This document shows positions 7,881 through 16,115 of a stretch of 39,953 nucleotides of DNA, piece by piece (position 1 is the stretch's first letter; each line of letters begins with the position of its first letter). The stretch is from the NCBI RefSeq assembly GCF_025532145.1, contig NZ_ARXS01000037.1:1-39953 (forward strand), in the 5' to 3' direction. The notes below the pieces were generated by a model, which ran no database searches, was not told the origin of the DNA, and saw only the letters and a list, made by a program, of their open reading frames with translations. The position numbers were made by a program, and so were the translations under genes. Source of the stretch: Alloalcanivorax balearicus MACL04 (lineage in GTDB: Bacteria; Pseudomonadota; Gammaproteobacteria; Pseudomonadales; Alcanivoracaceae).

Positions 7881-8945
7881 TCATTGCATATTCAGATAGG
7901 GACGGGCCGCCCTTAGGCGGGTATACCGATACTCTCCCGGCGGCAGGCCGGTCCATTTCTTGAACGCGCGATGGAAGGTGCTCAGTTCGGAAAAACCCAG
8001 CTTTGACGCCACGTCCACCAGATTCAGATCCGGACGCGACAAATACTCGATCGCCGCATCGCAACGCAGATTGTCCTTCAACCCTTGATAACACTGGCCT
8101 TCATCACGCAGGCGCCGGCGCACTGTTTGCGGTGTCATCCCCAGCACCGAGCCGACTTCTTCCAGTGTTGGCAATCCGGAACTCAGATGACGGCGCAGCA
8201 GCCGGCGAATCCGCTCGCTGCAGGAGGTTTCGTCCCGATAACGCACCAACAGGTTGGCCGGTGCCTGACGCAGAAAGGAGGTCAGACTCAAGCGGTTCTG
8301 CACTACCGGCAACTCCAGCCAGCGTGATTCGAAGGTAAAGCCGAAGCAGTTGTCGTTGGCCTTCAACGGCGCGTCGAAAATCAGATGGATACGATTGCTT
8401 TTGCCATCGCCCATGTCCTGATAGCTGACTTGTTGCAAGGGAATCCGTCTTGCCGCCAGCCAGGACGACACGCCCCAGGTAAAGAACATAAACATGCGTT
8501 TGGCATAGCTCAGACAGGCCGGCTCGTCACCCTGGTCACGCACACAAACATGGGCGGTTTCCCCTTGCACCACCAGACGCGGTACAAAGTCCTTCAACAA
8601 TAAATGGTAAAACGTGAAGCCCCGACGCAAGGCATCGCCAAGGGTTTCGCACTGGATCAGGTCCTGACACATATGAGCGAAGGCCCCCAATGGCACCGGG
8701 TGGCTACACAGGCCGAAAAATTCATCGCGAAGATCACGCCGCAACAGGTACATCAGCCTCGCGTATTGGTCCTGGGAGACGCGGGACAATGGCGATTTCA
8801 GCAACCGCACCGGAATCCCGGCACGTTGCATCACCGGCTCCGGGTCCACGCCGTGTCGGCGCGCACCCGCCAGCATTTGCTCCACATGATGAATGGAAAT
8901 GGTATGACTGGTGGTCATTGCCGAGCCGTCAAACCGGATATTCAT
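7881..8945 (-). CDS. AraC-family transcriptional regulator
   Basis: A 354-residue regulator with an N-terminal arabinose-binding-like sensor region (about residues 20-200) and a C-terminal AraC-type double helix-turn-helix (about 255-345). The latter contains GSVLGMTPQTVRRRL and the typical second helix LGFSELSTFHRAFKKW followed by TGLPPGEYR. I chose the ATG at 8945 because GGAGG sits 6 bases upstream; longer and shorter in-frame starts are less well supported. It is transcribed divergently from the itaconate-type operon across a 357-base region and is the natural candidate regulator of that operon. It could also act on the catabolic operon downstream of it. The ligand is unknown. Confidence 0.88.
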   Translation of the reverse strand: MNIRFDGSAMTTSHTISIHHVEQMLAGARRHGVDPEPVMQRAGIPVRLLKSPLSRVSQDQYARLMYLLRRDLRDEFFGLCSHPVPLGAFAHMCQDLIQCETLGDALRRGFTFYHLLLKDFVPRLVVQGETAHVCVRDQGDEPACLSYAKRMFMFFTWGVSSWLAARRIPLQQVSYQDMGDGKSNRIHLIFDAPLKANDNCFGFTFESRWLELPVVQNRLSLTSFLRQAPANLLVRYRDETSCSERIRRLLRRHLSSGLPTLEEVGSVLGMTPQTVRRRLRDEGQCYQGLKDNLRCDAAIEYLSRPDLNLVDVASKLGFSELSTFHRAFKKWTGLPPGEYRYTRLRAARPYLNMQ

Positions 8946-9302
8946 CACTATCCTCCGCCGTGGGACCAGCCTGAGCCGGCCCACCATCAGTATTTGTTGT
9001 TAGCGCCCGTTCAGGATCTTTATGCCGCCGCGTACCGGAGCGGCGTAACGCGGAATGGATGACCTCCTGTTGGCCAAATCCGATACAGGCAGAGGCCCCT
9101 TACCACGCATCTGTACTTTTTCGCCAAACCCGCCGAGATCAGAGAATGGCAGGCTCGCTTTCCTATTGCGTGATCAATGTATACTGTATACCGTATACAA
9201 AAGCAAATCGGTTCCTCCTTTTGATGCGACTCCCCTTCCGAGCCCACGGGTAGTCCGATTTCTTTTCCATATGCCTGTTTTTATCTATTGCGGAGCCTGC
9301 GC
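8946..9302. other. Divergent intergenic region between AraC regulator and ich operon
   Basis: No supported gene lies in these 357 bases. The right half contains three tandem GTATAC hexamers (9179-9198), preceded by a TGATCA palindrome (9171-9176). The ribosome binding site GGAG for the ich-like gene is at 9292-9295. Promoters for both directions are expected here, but clear -35/-10 pairs cannot be assigned. Confidence 0.6.
9179..9198. promoter_or_regulatory. Triple tandem GTATAC element, candidate operator
   Basis: Three palindromic GTATAC hexamers occur at 9179, 9186 and 9193, with an exact 7-base period. They lie 105-124 bases upstream of the ich-like start. GTATAC-type palindromes are typical of GntR-family operators, yet the adjacent regulator is AraC-type. 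The TATAC segments could also form part of a -10 box. Confidence 0.45.
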
Positions 9303-10139
9303 ATGGCCTTGGATAACGCGAATAAGTGGCTGGGCAAGGAGCAGATCCAGGACGACAGTCTGGACCTTCACGCCCTGGCCCGGGTGACCGCCACACTTGG
9401 CGGCGCCCCCCTGAGCACCGGAGACGCCCTTCCCCATCTGTGGCAGTGGGCATTCTTTCAACCGGTTTCCGGCATGGACACCCTGGGGCCGGATGGCCAT
9501 CCCCTCCCCGGTGATTTCCTGCCACCGATTCGCGACTGCCAACGTATGTGGGCCGGCGGCGAGGTGCGTTTCAACAGCCCGTTGCGCGCCGGGGTGCCGG
9601 CGCGGCGACACAGCCGGATCGAGGACATCAAGGAAAAACACGGCCGCAGTGGCTCGCTCACCTTCATTACCGTGCGGCACCGCTACCTTCAGGACGACGA
9701 GGAGAAAGTGAGCGAGCGACAGGACATCGTGTACCGTGAACCGGTACCGCTGAAGGCCTCCATCGGTGAGCCCATGCCGGAGCTGCAGTGGGCCGATACC
9801 ATCAAACCGGAAGCCACCCTGTTGTTCCGTTATTCCGCGGTGACCTTCAATTCCCACCGCATCCATTACGACTGGCCCTACACCACCGGAGAGGAAGGCT
9901 ATCCGGGCCTGGTGGTACACGGACCCCTGATCGCCACCCTGGTGATGCGAGCGTTTGTCCAGTCCAATCCGGACAAGGTCGCCAAGGTATTCCGCTATCG
10001 GGGCATGCGTCCGTTGATCGCACCTGAGCCTTTTCAGGTCGGCGGTGTTATTGAGTCCCCCGGGGTTGCCCGGGTCATGGCCGGCAACGAACAGGGCCAG
10101 GCCCATGTCGGTGAAGTTGAATTCGAGGAGACCCGTTAA
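9303..10139 (+). CDS. ich: MaoC-like acyl-CoA hydratase, probable itaconyl-CoA hydratase
   Basis: A 278-residue hot-dog-fold hydratase of the mesaconyl-C4-CoA hydratase/HTD2-like type. The C-terminal half carries RYSAVTFNSHRIHYD (176-190), the hydratase motif with the Asp/His pair, followed by YPGLVVHGPL (200-209). In itaconate catabolism this enzyme would hydrate itaconyl-CoA to citramalyl-CoA. The assignment rests mainly on gene order: hydratase, dehydrogenase, MmgE/PrpD, CoA-transferase and lyase are also together in the P. aeruginosa itaconate cluster. The start at 9303 follows GGAG by 7 bases; a TTG at 9288 is possible but less likely. Its stop overlaps the next start by one base (TAATG). 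Confidence 0.8.
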   Translation: MALDNANKWLGKEQIQDDSLDLHALARVTATLGGAPLSTGDALPHLWQWAFFQPVSGMDTLGPDGHPLPGDFLPPIRDCQRMWAGGEVRFNSPLRAGVPARRHSRIEDIKEKHGRSGSLTFITVRHRYLQDDEEKVSERQDIVYREPVPLKASIGEPMPELQWADTIKPEATLLFRYSAVTFNSHRIHYDWPYTTGEEGYPGLVVHGPLIATLVMRAFVQSNPDKVAKVFRYRGMRPLIAPEPFQVGGVIESPGVARVMAGNEQGQAHVGEVEFEETR

Positions 10140-11302
10140 TGATTCAGTACGATAAAGAAGCCCTGGATGCCATCCGCGACGGTGTGCGCGGCCTGTGCGC
10201 CGGATTCGACGACGCCTATTGGCGCGGCGTCGACGAGCGCCAGGATTTCCCGGAAGAGTTCGTTACTGCTCTGACCCAGGCCGGATGGCTCGCGGCGATG
10301 ATCCCGGAGGAGTACGGCGGTTCCGGTCTGGGGCTGGCGGAAGCCTCGGTGATTCTGGAAGAAGTGAATCGCTGTGGTGGTAACTCCGGTACCGTGCACG
10401 GTCAGATGTACAACATGTTCACGTTGCTGCGTAACGGTTCCGCCGAGCAAAAGGATCATTATCTGCCGCGTATCGCCCGCGGTGAGCTGCGCCTGCAATC
10501 CATGGGGGTCACCGAACCGACCACCGGTACCGACACCACCAAGATCAAGACCACCGCGGTGCGCAAGGGCGACCGCTATGTCATCAACGGTCAGAAAGTC
10601 TGGATTTCCCGCATTCAGCATTCCGACCTGATGATCCTGCTGGCGCGCACTACACCGCTGGATCAGGTGAAGAAAAAAACCGATGGCATGTCCATCTTTC
10701 TGGTCGATCTGCATCAGGCCATCGGCAATGGCATGACGGTTCAGCCCATCGCCAATATGGTGCATCACGTTACCAATGAGTTGTTCTTCGACAATCTGGA
10801 AATTCCCGCCGAGGCGCTGATCGGCGAGGAAGGCAAAGGCTTCCGCTATATTCTTGACGGCCTCAACGCCGAGCGCACGCTGATCGCCGCGGAGTGCATC
10901 GGTGATGGCCGCTGGTTCATCGACAAGGCCAGCCGCTACGCCTGTGACCGGGAGGTGTTCGGCCGCCCGATCGGTAAGAACCAGGGCATTCAGTTCCCCA
11001 TTGCCGAAGCGCACATCGAAGTGGAGGCCGCCGACCTGATGCGCTGGCGGGCCTGTGAACAATACGATTCCGGCCTCAACGCCGGTGCCGCCGCCAATAT
11101 GGCCAAATACCTGGCGGCCAAGGCGTCCTGGGAAGCCGCCAACGTATGCCTGCAAACTCACGGCGGTTTCGGCTTCGCCTGCGAATACGACGTGGAACGG
11201 AAATTCCGTGAGACCCGCCTGTATCAGGTGGCGCCGATTTCCACCAACCTGATTCTCTCTTACGTGGCCGAGCATCTGCTCGAACTGCCACGGTCCTTCT
11301 AA
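10139..11302 (+). CDS. Acyl-CoA dehydrogenase of the itaconate-type cluster
   Basis: A 387-residue acyl-CoA dehydrogenase fold with GVTEPTTGTDTTKIK (123-137), GQKVWISRI (151-159), QTHGGFGFACEYDVER (339-354) and the ending RLYQVAPISTNLI (360-372). The usual catalytic segment YEGT is replaced by YQVA, so the standard base is missing. GLNAERTLIAAE (241-252) carries Glu245 at the position used by LCAD/IVD enzymes, which may replace it. It is translationally coupled to the hydratase gene (TAATG overlap). A homologous dehydrogenase accompanies the itaconate genes of Pseudomonas, but I know of no assigned reaction; oxidation of a methylsuccinyl-type CoA ester is a guess. Confidence 0.88.
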   Translation: MIQYDKEALDAIRDGVRGLCAGFDDAYWRGVDERQDFPEEFVTALTQAGWLAAMIPEEYGGSGLGLAEASVILEEVNRCGGNSGTVHGQMYNMFTLLRNGSAEQKDHYLPRIARGELRLQSMGVTEPTTGTDTTKIKTTAVRKGDRYVINGQKVWISRIQHSDLMILLARTTPLDQVKKKTDGMSIFLVDLHQAIGNGMTVQPIANMVHHVTNELFFDNLEIPAEALIGEEGKGFRYILDGLNAERTLIAAECIGDGRWFIDKASRYACDREVFGRPIGKNQGIQFPIAEAHIEVEAADLMRWRACEQYDSGLNAGAAANMAKYLAAKASWEAANVCLQTHGGFGFACEYDVERKFRETRLYQVAPISTNLILSYVAEHLLELPRSF

Positions 11303-11325
11303 TACGGTTTTTCCAAGGAGCGAAC

Positions 11326-12678
11326 ATGAGCGACGCAACCCGGGCCCTGGCCTCGTTTCTCGCCGAGCTGCGCTATGAGGACCTGCCGGAAGCGGTGGTG
11401 GCCCGCACCGAGGACCTTTTTCTCGACTGGCTGGCGTCCCTGGTCGCCGGCGGCGGTCAACACCCGATCCCTCTGTTCGCCGGTTACGCTCGGCGCATGG
11501 GCCCCACTTCCGGTCCCGTCCAGAATCTGGTGGACGGCACCGATACTTCCGCCTACTTCGCCGCGCTGGTCAACGGCGCCGCTTCCCATGTGGTGGAACA
11601 GGACGATCTGCACAACAGCTCGGTCCTGCACCCGGCCACGGTGGTGTTCCCCGCCGCCCTGGCGATGGCTCAGGAACAGGGCAAAAGCGGTCGTGATCTG
11701 ATCGTCGCCTCGGTGGCCGGCTACGAGGCCGGCATTCGCATCGGCGAATTTCTTGGCCGCTCCCACTACCGCATTTTCCATACCACCGGCACCGTCGGCA
11801 CCTTGGCGGCGGCGGTGGCCGCCGGAAAAATTCTGGGACTGGACCGGGACGGTTTCATCAATCTTCTCGGCAGTGCCGGCACCCAGGCCTCGGGCTTATG
11901 GGAATTCCTGCGCGACGCCGCCGACTCCAAACAACTGCACACCGCCAAGGCAGCGGCGGATGGCGTGCTGGCCGCCTGTCTCACCGCTGATGGGCTGACC
12001 GGAGCACGCAATATCCTCGAAGGCGATCAAGGGCTCGCCGCCGGATTGTCCCGGGACGCCGATGCCCGTTTTCTCGATGATCGCCTCGGCGAACGCTGGG
12101 CGCTGTCGGAAACCTCGTTCAAGTTCCACGCTTCCTGCCGCCATACTCACCCGGCGGCGGACGCCCTGCTGGCGGTCATGCGGGAACACGACCTCAAGGC
12201 GGACGACATCGAGTCCGTCACCGCCCGGGTACACCAGGGCGCCATCGATGTACTCGGCCGCGTGGACATTCCCGCCACCATCCACCAGGCCAAGTTTTCC
12301 ATGGGAACGGTGCTGGGCCTGATTGCGCTGCACGCCCATGCGGGTCTGGCGGAATTCCATCAGATCCCACTGGACGATGCCGCGGTCGCCGCGTTTCGTG
12401 ACAAGGTCACGATGCAACTGGATGCGGAGGTGGATAACGCCTACCCGGCGCGCTGGCTCGGCCGGGTGGATGTGGTCACGCGGGACGGCCGCACCCTGCA
12501 CGGCAGTATCGATGAACCCAAAGGTGACCCAGGCAATACGCTCAGCCGGGCGGAACTGGAAGATAAGTTCCGCCGTCTGGCGCGTTTCGCCGGCACTCTT
12601 TCCGAGGACGCCATGGGCGCCGCCATCGAACGGGTCTGGACACTGCACAACGCCGACAGCGTCACCCCCCTGATTTGA
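11326..12678 (+). CDS. MmgE/PrpD family protein
   Basis: A 450-residue member of the MmgE/PrpD family, which includes 2-methylcitrate dehydratase, iminodisuccinate epimerase and cis-aconitate (itaconate-forming) decarboxylase. The all-helical first domain (about 1-270) contains HVVEQDDLHNSSVLHPATVV with the family's conserved His/Asp-rich stretch. The lid domain follows, with KFHASCRHTHPAADAL and then KFSMGTVLGLIALH. It lies 23 bases after the dehydrogenase, with AAGGAG ahead of the ATG, inside the itaconate-type operon. A role on a C5/C6 branched di- or tricarboxylate fits both family and context. The exact reaction is not known to me for this operon class. Confidence 0.87.
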   Translation: MSDATRALASFLAELRYEDLPEAVVARTEDLFLDWLASLVAGGGQHPIPLFAGYARRMGPTSGPVQNLVDGTDTSAYFAALVNGAASHVVEQDDLHNSSVLHPATVVFPAALAMAQEQGKSGRDLIVASVAGYEAGIRIGEFLGRSHYRIFHTTGTVGTLAAAVAAGKILGLDRDGFINLLGSAGTQASGLWEFLRDAADSKQLHTAKAAADGVLAACLTADGLTGARNILEGDQGLAAGLSRDADARFLDDRLGERWALSETSFKFHASCRHTHPAADALLAVMREHDLKADDIESVTARVHQGAIDVLGRVDIPATIHQAKFSMGTVLGLIALHAHAGLAEFHQIPLDDAAVAAFRDKVTMQLDAEVDNAYPARWLGRVDVVTRDGRTLHGSIDEPKGDPGNTLSRAELEDKFRRLARFAGTLSEDAMGAAIERVWTLHNADSVTPLI

Positions 12679-12742
12679 ACCGTGGGGACGCCGATCTGCC
12701 TTTGCCAGAGAAAGCGCCCATCGCAGCTGTAGGAGCACAAGA

Positions 12743-13939
12743 ATGAGTATTACCGCTTCTCCCCGGCCCCTGGACGGCATTACCGTGGTCAGCCTGGAGC
12801 ATGCCATCGCCGCGCCGTTCTGTACCCGCCAGCTGGCGGACATGGGCGCGCGGGTGATCAAGGTGGAGCGCCCCGGTGTCGGCGACTTCGCCCGTGGCTA
12901 TGATGAACGGGTCCACGGTCTGGCCTCCCACTTTGTCTGGACCAACCGCTCCAAGGAAAGTCTGACGCTGGATCTGAAGCACGATACCGCCACCCCCGTA
13001 CTGGAACGCCTGCTTGAACAGGCCGACGTGCTGGTGCAGAACCTGGCTCCCGGCGCCGCCGCCCGCCTCGGGCTGTCGTTCGAAGCCCTGCATGAGCGCT
13101 TCCCTAAACTGATCGTTTGTGACATCTCCGGTTACGGCGAAGGCGGCCCTTACCAGGACAAGAAAGCCTACGATCTTCTGATCCAGAGCGAGGGCGGCTT
13201 CCTGTCCGTCACCGGCACTCCGGACGACATGGCCAAGGCCGGTTGTTCCATCGCTGACATTTCCGCCGGTATGTACGCCTACACTCATATTCTCAACGCT
13301 CTGCTGCTGCGCCAGAGCACCGGCAAAGGCAGTCGTATCGACGTCTCCATGCTGGAAAGCCTGGTGGAATGGATGAACTACCCACTTTACTACGCTTTCG
13401 AAGGCGCCGAACCACCACCGCGCACCGGTGCCGCCCACGCAACTATCTATCCTTACGGCCCGTTCGACACCGGCGACGGCGGCACCGTGATGCTGGGGCT
13501 GCAGAATGAGCGGGAATGGCGTGTGTTCTGCGAACGGGTCCTGCTACAAGCGGAGCTGGCCGACGATGAACGTTTTGCCTCCAATTCCCAACGGGTGCAT
13601 AACCGGGCCGCGCTGAAATCGCTGATCCTGGGTGTCTTCGCGGAACTGGACGCCGAGGAAGTCATTCGCCGACTGGACGACGCACGCATCGCCAATGCCC
13701 ATGTCAACGATATGCACGACGTTTGGCGGCACCCGCAACTGGCCGCCCGGCAACGCTGGACCGAGATCGGCAGCCCCAGGGGACCATTGCCGGCATTACT
13801 GCCTCCCGGAGCCAGCAATGCGTTTCAGCCACGTATGGACGCCGTGCCGGACCTGGGCGAGCACAGCGCGGCTATTCTCGCTGAGCTGGGTTACGATGAC
13901 GGCGATATCGAACAGTTCCAACAGGCGGGAGTAATCTGA
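12743..13939 (+). CDS. ict: CaiB/BaiF class III CoA-transferase, probable itaconate CoA-transferase
   Basis: A 398-residue class III CoA-transferase. Family hallmarks are LEHAIAAPFCTRQLADMGARV (18-38, only the ends are diagnostic), KVERPGVGDFAR (40-51), LDLKHD, VQNLAPGAAARLG (98-110) and AYDLLIQSEGGF (142-153) with the probable catalytic Asp144. It would move CoA, probably from succinyl-CoA, to itaconate. It directly abuts the lyase gene (stop TGA followed at once by ATG) and TAGGAG precedes its start. The substrate comes from synteny with the P. aeruginosa ict-ich-ccl set, not from residues I can read. Confidence 0.82.
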   Translation: MSITASPRPLDGITVVSLEHAIAAPFCTRQLADMGARVIKVERPGVGDFARGYDERVHGLASHFVWTNRSKESLTLDLKHDTATPVLERLLEQADVLVQNLAPGAAARLGLSFEALHERFPKLIVCDISGYGEGGPYQDKKAYDLLIQSEGGFLSVTGTPDDMAKAGCSIADISAGMYAYTHILNALLLRQSTGKGSRIDVSMLESLVEWMNYPLYYAFEGAEPPPRTGAAHATIYPYGPFDTGDGGTVMLGLQNEREWRVFCERVLLQAELADDERFASNSQRVHNRAALKSLILGVFAELDAEEVIRRLDDARIANAHVNDMHDVWRHPQLAARQRWTEIGSPRGPLPALLPPGASNAFQPRMDAVPDLGEHSAAILAELGYDDGDIEQFQQAGVI

Positions 13940-14761
13940 ATGGCCCCGAGAGCGTCCCGTGATGCCCGCACCATGCTGTTCGTGCCCGCCACCCGTCTGG
14001 AGCGGGTGGCCAAGGCCCAGGCCAGCGGCGCGGACCTGGTGATCATCGATCTTGAAGATGCGGTGGCCGAGGCGGATAAAGCCGAAGCTCGCCGCGCCCT
14101 GGCCGATTTCCTCGAGCAAGCCACGACGCCCTTGTTTGTCCGCGTGAATGGCGCCAGCACGGATCACTTCGAAGCGGATATTGCCCTGTGCTCCCGAGCC
14201 GATGCGGTACACGGCGTCATGCTGCCGAAGACGGAAAGCGCCGAGGATGTTCAGCGCGCCCACATTGACGGCAAGGCGCTGTGGCCACTGGTGGAAAGCG
14301 TGCGCGGCGTGATCAACATTCCGCACATCGCCGCCTGCAATGGCATCGAACGGCTCACCTTTGGGGCCTTGGATCTGAGTCTGGATCTGGGCGCGGAAGC
14401 CGGCAGCACAGGTGCCGTTACCGTCCTGGATCAGTGCCGCGCGCAACTGATCCTGCACAGCCGGCTGAACCGTCTTGCCGGCCCGGTGGAAAGCGTGGAA
14501 CCGGATTTCCGTAATACGGAAAAAGTGGCGGCGGTAGCGTTGCGTGCCGCGCAAATGGGTTTCACCGGTATGCTCTGCATTCATCCCGGGCAGATCAAAC
14601 CGGTGCGGCGGGCGTTTTCCCCCACCAGCGAGCAACTGGCATGGGCCCGTCGGGTGGTGGACGGCGTCGCCGAACACGGCGCCACTTTCCAGTTGGACGG
14701 ACAGATGGTGGATGAGCCGGTGATTCAACGGGCTCGCCGCTTGATCGCCGCGGCGGAGTAA
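13940..14761 (+). CDS. ccl: HpcH/HpaI-CitE-like CoA-ester lyase, probable citramalyl-CoA lyase
   Basis: A 273-residue TIM-barrel lyase of the citrate lyase beta-like family. Motifs in order: RTMLFVPA (10-17), IIDLEDAV (35-42) with metal-binding acidic residues, FVRVN (66-70), LPKTES (95-100), LWPLVESVRGV (114-124), FGALDLSLDLG (141-151) and CIHPGQI (213-219). It would cleave citramalyl-CoA into acetyl-CoA and pyruvate, ending itaconate catabolism. It starts directly after the CoA-transferase stop codon and is the last gene of the operon; a REP pair follows 54 bases downstream. Malyl-CoA-type lyases share these motifs, so the substrate rests on gene context. Confidence 0.84.
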   Translation: MAPRASRDARTMLFVPATRLERVAKAQASGADLVIIDLEDAVAEADKAEARRALADFLEQATTPLFVRVNGASTDHFEADIALCSRADAVHGVMLPKTESAEDVQRAHIDGKALWPLVESVRGVINIPHIAACNGIERLTFGALDLSLDLGAEAGSTGAVTVLDQCRAQLILHSRLNRLAGPVESVEPDFRNTEKVAAVALRAAQMGFTGMLCIHPGQIKPVRRAFSPTSEQLAWARRVVDGVAEHGATFQLDGQMVDEPVIQRARRLIAAAE

Positions 14762-14815
14762 ATTCATCGAGGCCTTTCCCTCCATCAGGGGCGCAGTGCT
14801 CCGGCACAAAAGGGG

Positions 14816-14907
14816 CTACGAAGCTGCTGTGGGAGCTTGCCTGCAAGCGAATGGGCTTCCGGGCCTCAAGATTCGCTTGCAGGCAAGCTCCCACAGCGGT
14901 GTTGTAG
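14816..14907. repeat. REP pair (REPIN-like inverted repeat)
   Basis: Perfect 27-bp arms at 14826-14852 and 14871-14897 flank an 18-base centre; the arms contain TGTGGGAGCTTGCCTGCAAG. Both sides end in CTAC/GTAG after a mismatched stretch. This style is typical of Pseudomonas-type extragenic palindromes. It fills the 266-base gap (14762-15027) between the itaconate operon and the kinase gene and can fold into a long hairpin that may end or protect the upstream mRNA. I see nothing else in this gap apart from the weak start region of the kinase gene. Confidence 0.85.
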
Positions 14908-15027
14908 CAACCTCCGAATTTATGTCTCCAAGGCCAGAAGAACAGCTTCGTCGCTTCCGACGATGCCGCCCACCGTCAAGACACTGCTACTCTGTTGACT
15001 CATAACCAGAACAACGGTGGGTGCGGA

Positions 15028-16065
15028 ATGAAGGACTGGCAATCGCTCGTCGATCTGCGGGCACTGAACACCTGGATGGAACAACAGGGTCTGGGCAAAG
15101 GCGATATCGAAAATCCCCTGCCGCTGGCCGGCGGCACCCAGAATCTTCTGTTGCGCTTTCAACGTGACGGCAAGGACTATGTGCTGCGCCGCCCGCCCCG
15201 CCATTTACGCGCCAATTCCAACGACACCATGCGGCGGGAGATGCGCTTACTCGCCGCGCTGTCCGATACCAAGGTGCCTCACCCCCGCTTGCTCGCCGCC
15301 TGCCCCGAAGAAGACGTGATTGGTGTTTCATTCTATTTGATGGAGCCCATCGACGGCTTCAACGCCACCTGCGATTTTCCCGAATCCCACGGCGCCAGCG
15401 CCGACCGGGTGCACCGCATGGGCCTGTCCCTGGTGGAAGGGATTACCGCGCTTGGCGCGGTGGATTACGAAAAAGTCGGACTGAGCGGCTTCGGCAAGCC
15501 CGAGGGTTTTCTGCAGCGGCAGGTACCCCGTTGGCGCGCACAGTTGGAGAGCTATCAGGCGTTTTCCGAATGGCCCGGTGCCGATGGCATTCCCGGTGTG
15601 GATCGCGTCGGCCAATGGTTGGAGCGTCATCGGCCCGATACGTTTCAGCCCGGCATCATTCATGGCGACTACCATCTCGCCAACGTGCTTTACTGCCATG
15701 ACCGTCCGGAACTGGCCGCCATTGTCGACTGGGAACTGACCACCATCGGCGATCCACTTATCGACCTTGGCTGGCTACTGGCCACTACCCCGGATCACCT
15801 GGATCTGCGGATCAATCAGGCAGGCGATTCATTGGGTGCTGCCTTTCCTGACCGGCAAGCAATGATCGAACACTACCGCGCCCGCAGCGATCGCGATCTC
15901 AGCCACATCGAATGGTACGGCGTGCTGGCATGCTACAAGCTCGGCCTGATCCTGGAAGGCACCTACGCGCGGGCCTGTGCCGGCAAGGCCCCGATGGAAA
16001 CCGGCGAGCGTCTGCATAACCGCACCATTACGCTGTTTGAGCGCGCCCTGGGCTGGATCTCCTGA
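15028..16065 (+). CDS. APH-type phosphotransferase (ACAD10/11 kinase-domain-like, LvaA-like)
   Basis: A 345-residue aminoglycoside-phosphotransferase-fold kinase. Visible are the Brenner motif HGDYHLAN (212-219, catalytic Asp214), the metal-binding DWE (234-236) and an N-terminal lobe with LAGGTQNLLLRF and YVLRRPP. This subfamily is the one fused to acyl-CoA dehydrogenase in human ACAD10/11 and found as LvaA in Pseudomonas levulinate catabolism. There it phosphorylates the hydroxyl of 4-hydroxyacyl-CoA. The ACAD partner lies two genes downstream. I prefer ATG 15028, which has a weak purine-rich GGTGGGTGCGGA leader; a TTG at 14995 is less likely. Not an antibiotic-resistance gene as far as can be judged. 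Confidence 0.85.
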   Translation: MKDWQSLVDLRALNTWMEQQGLGKGDIENPLPLAGGTQNLLLRFQRDGKDYVLRRPPRHLRANSNDTMRREMRLLAALSDTKVPHPRLLAACPEEDVIGVSFYLMEPIDGFNATCDFPESHGASADRVHRMGLSLVEGITALGAVDYEKVGLSGFGKPEGFLQRQVPRWRAQLESYQAFSEWPGADGIPGVDRVGQWLERHRPDTFQPGIIHGDYHLANVLYCHDRPELAAIVDWELTTIGDPLIDLGWLLATTPDHLDLRINQAGDSLGAAFPDRQAMIEHYRARSDRDLSHIEWYGVLACYKLGLILEGTYARACAGKAPMETGERLHNRTITLFERALGWIS

Positions 16066-16115
16066 CCGCGGCCTTCATCTCGGAACAATCATCCCGGAAT
16101 AATGTGGAGAACGAT

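Noticed and set aside
15028-16065. Antibiotic-resistance aminoglycoside phosphotransferase
   Set aside because: The APH fold is present, but the subfamily and the ACAD/SDR neighbours point to acyl-CoA metabolism.
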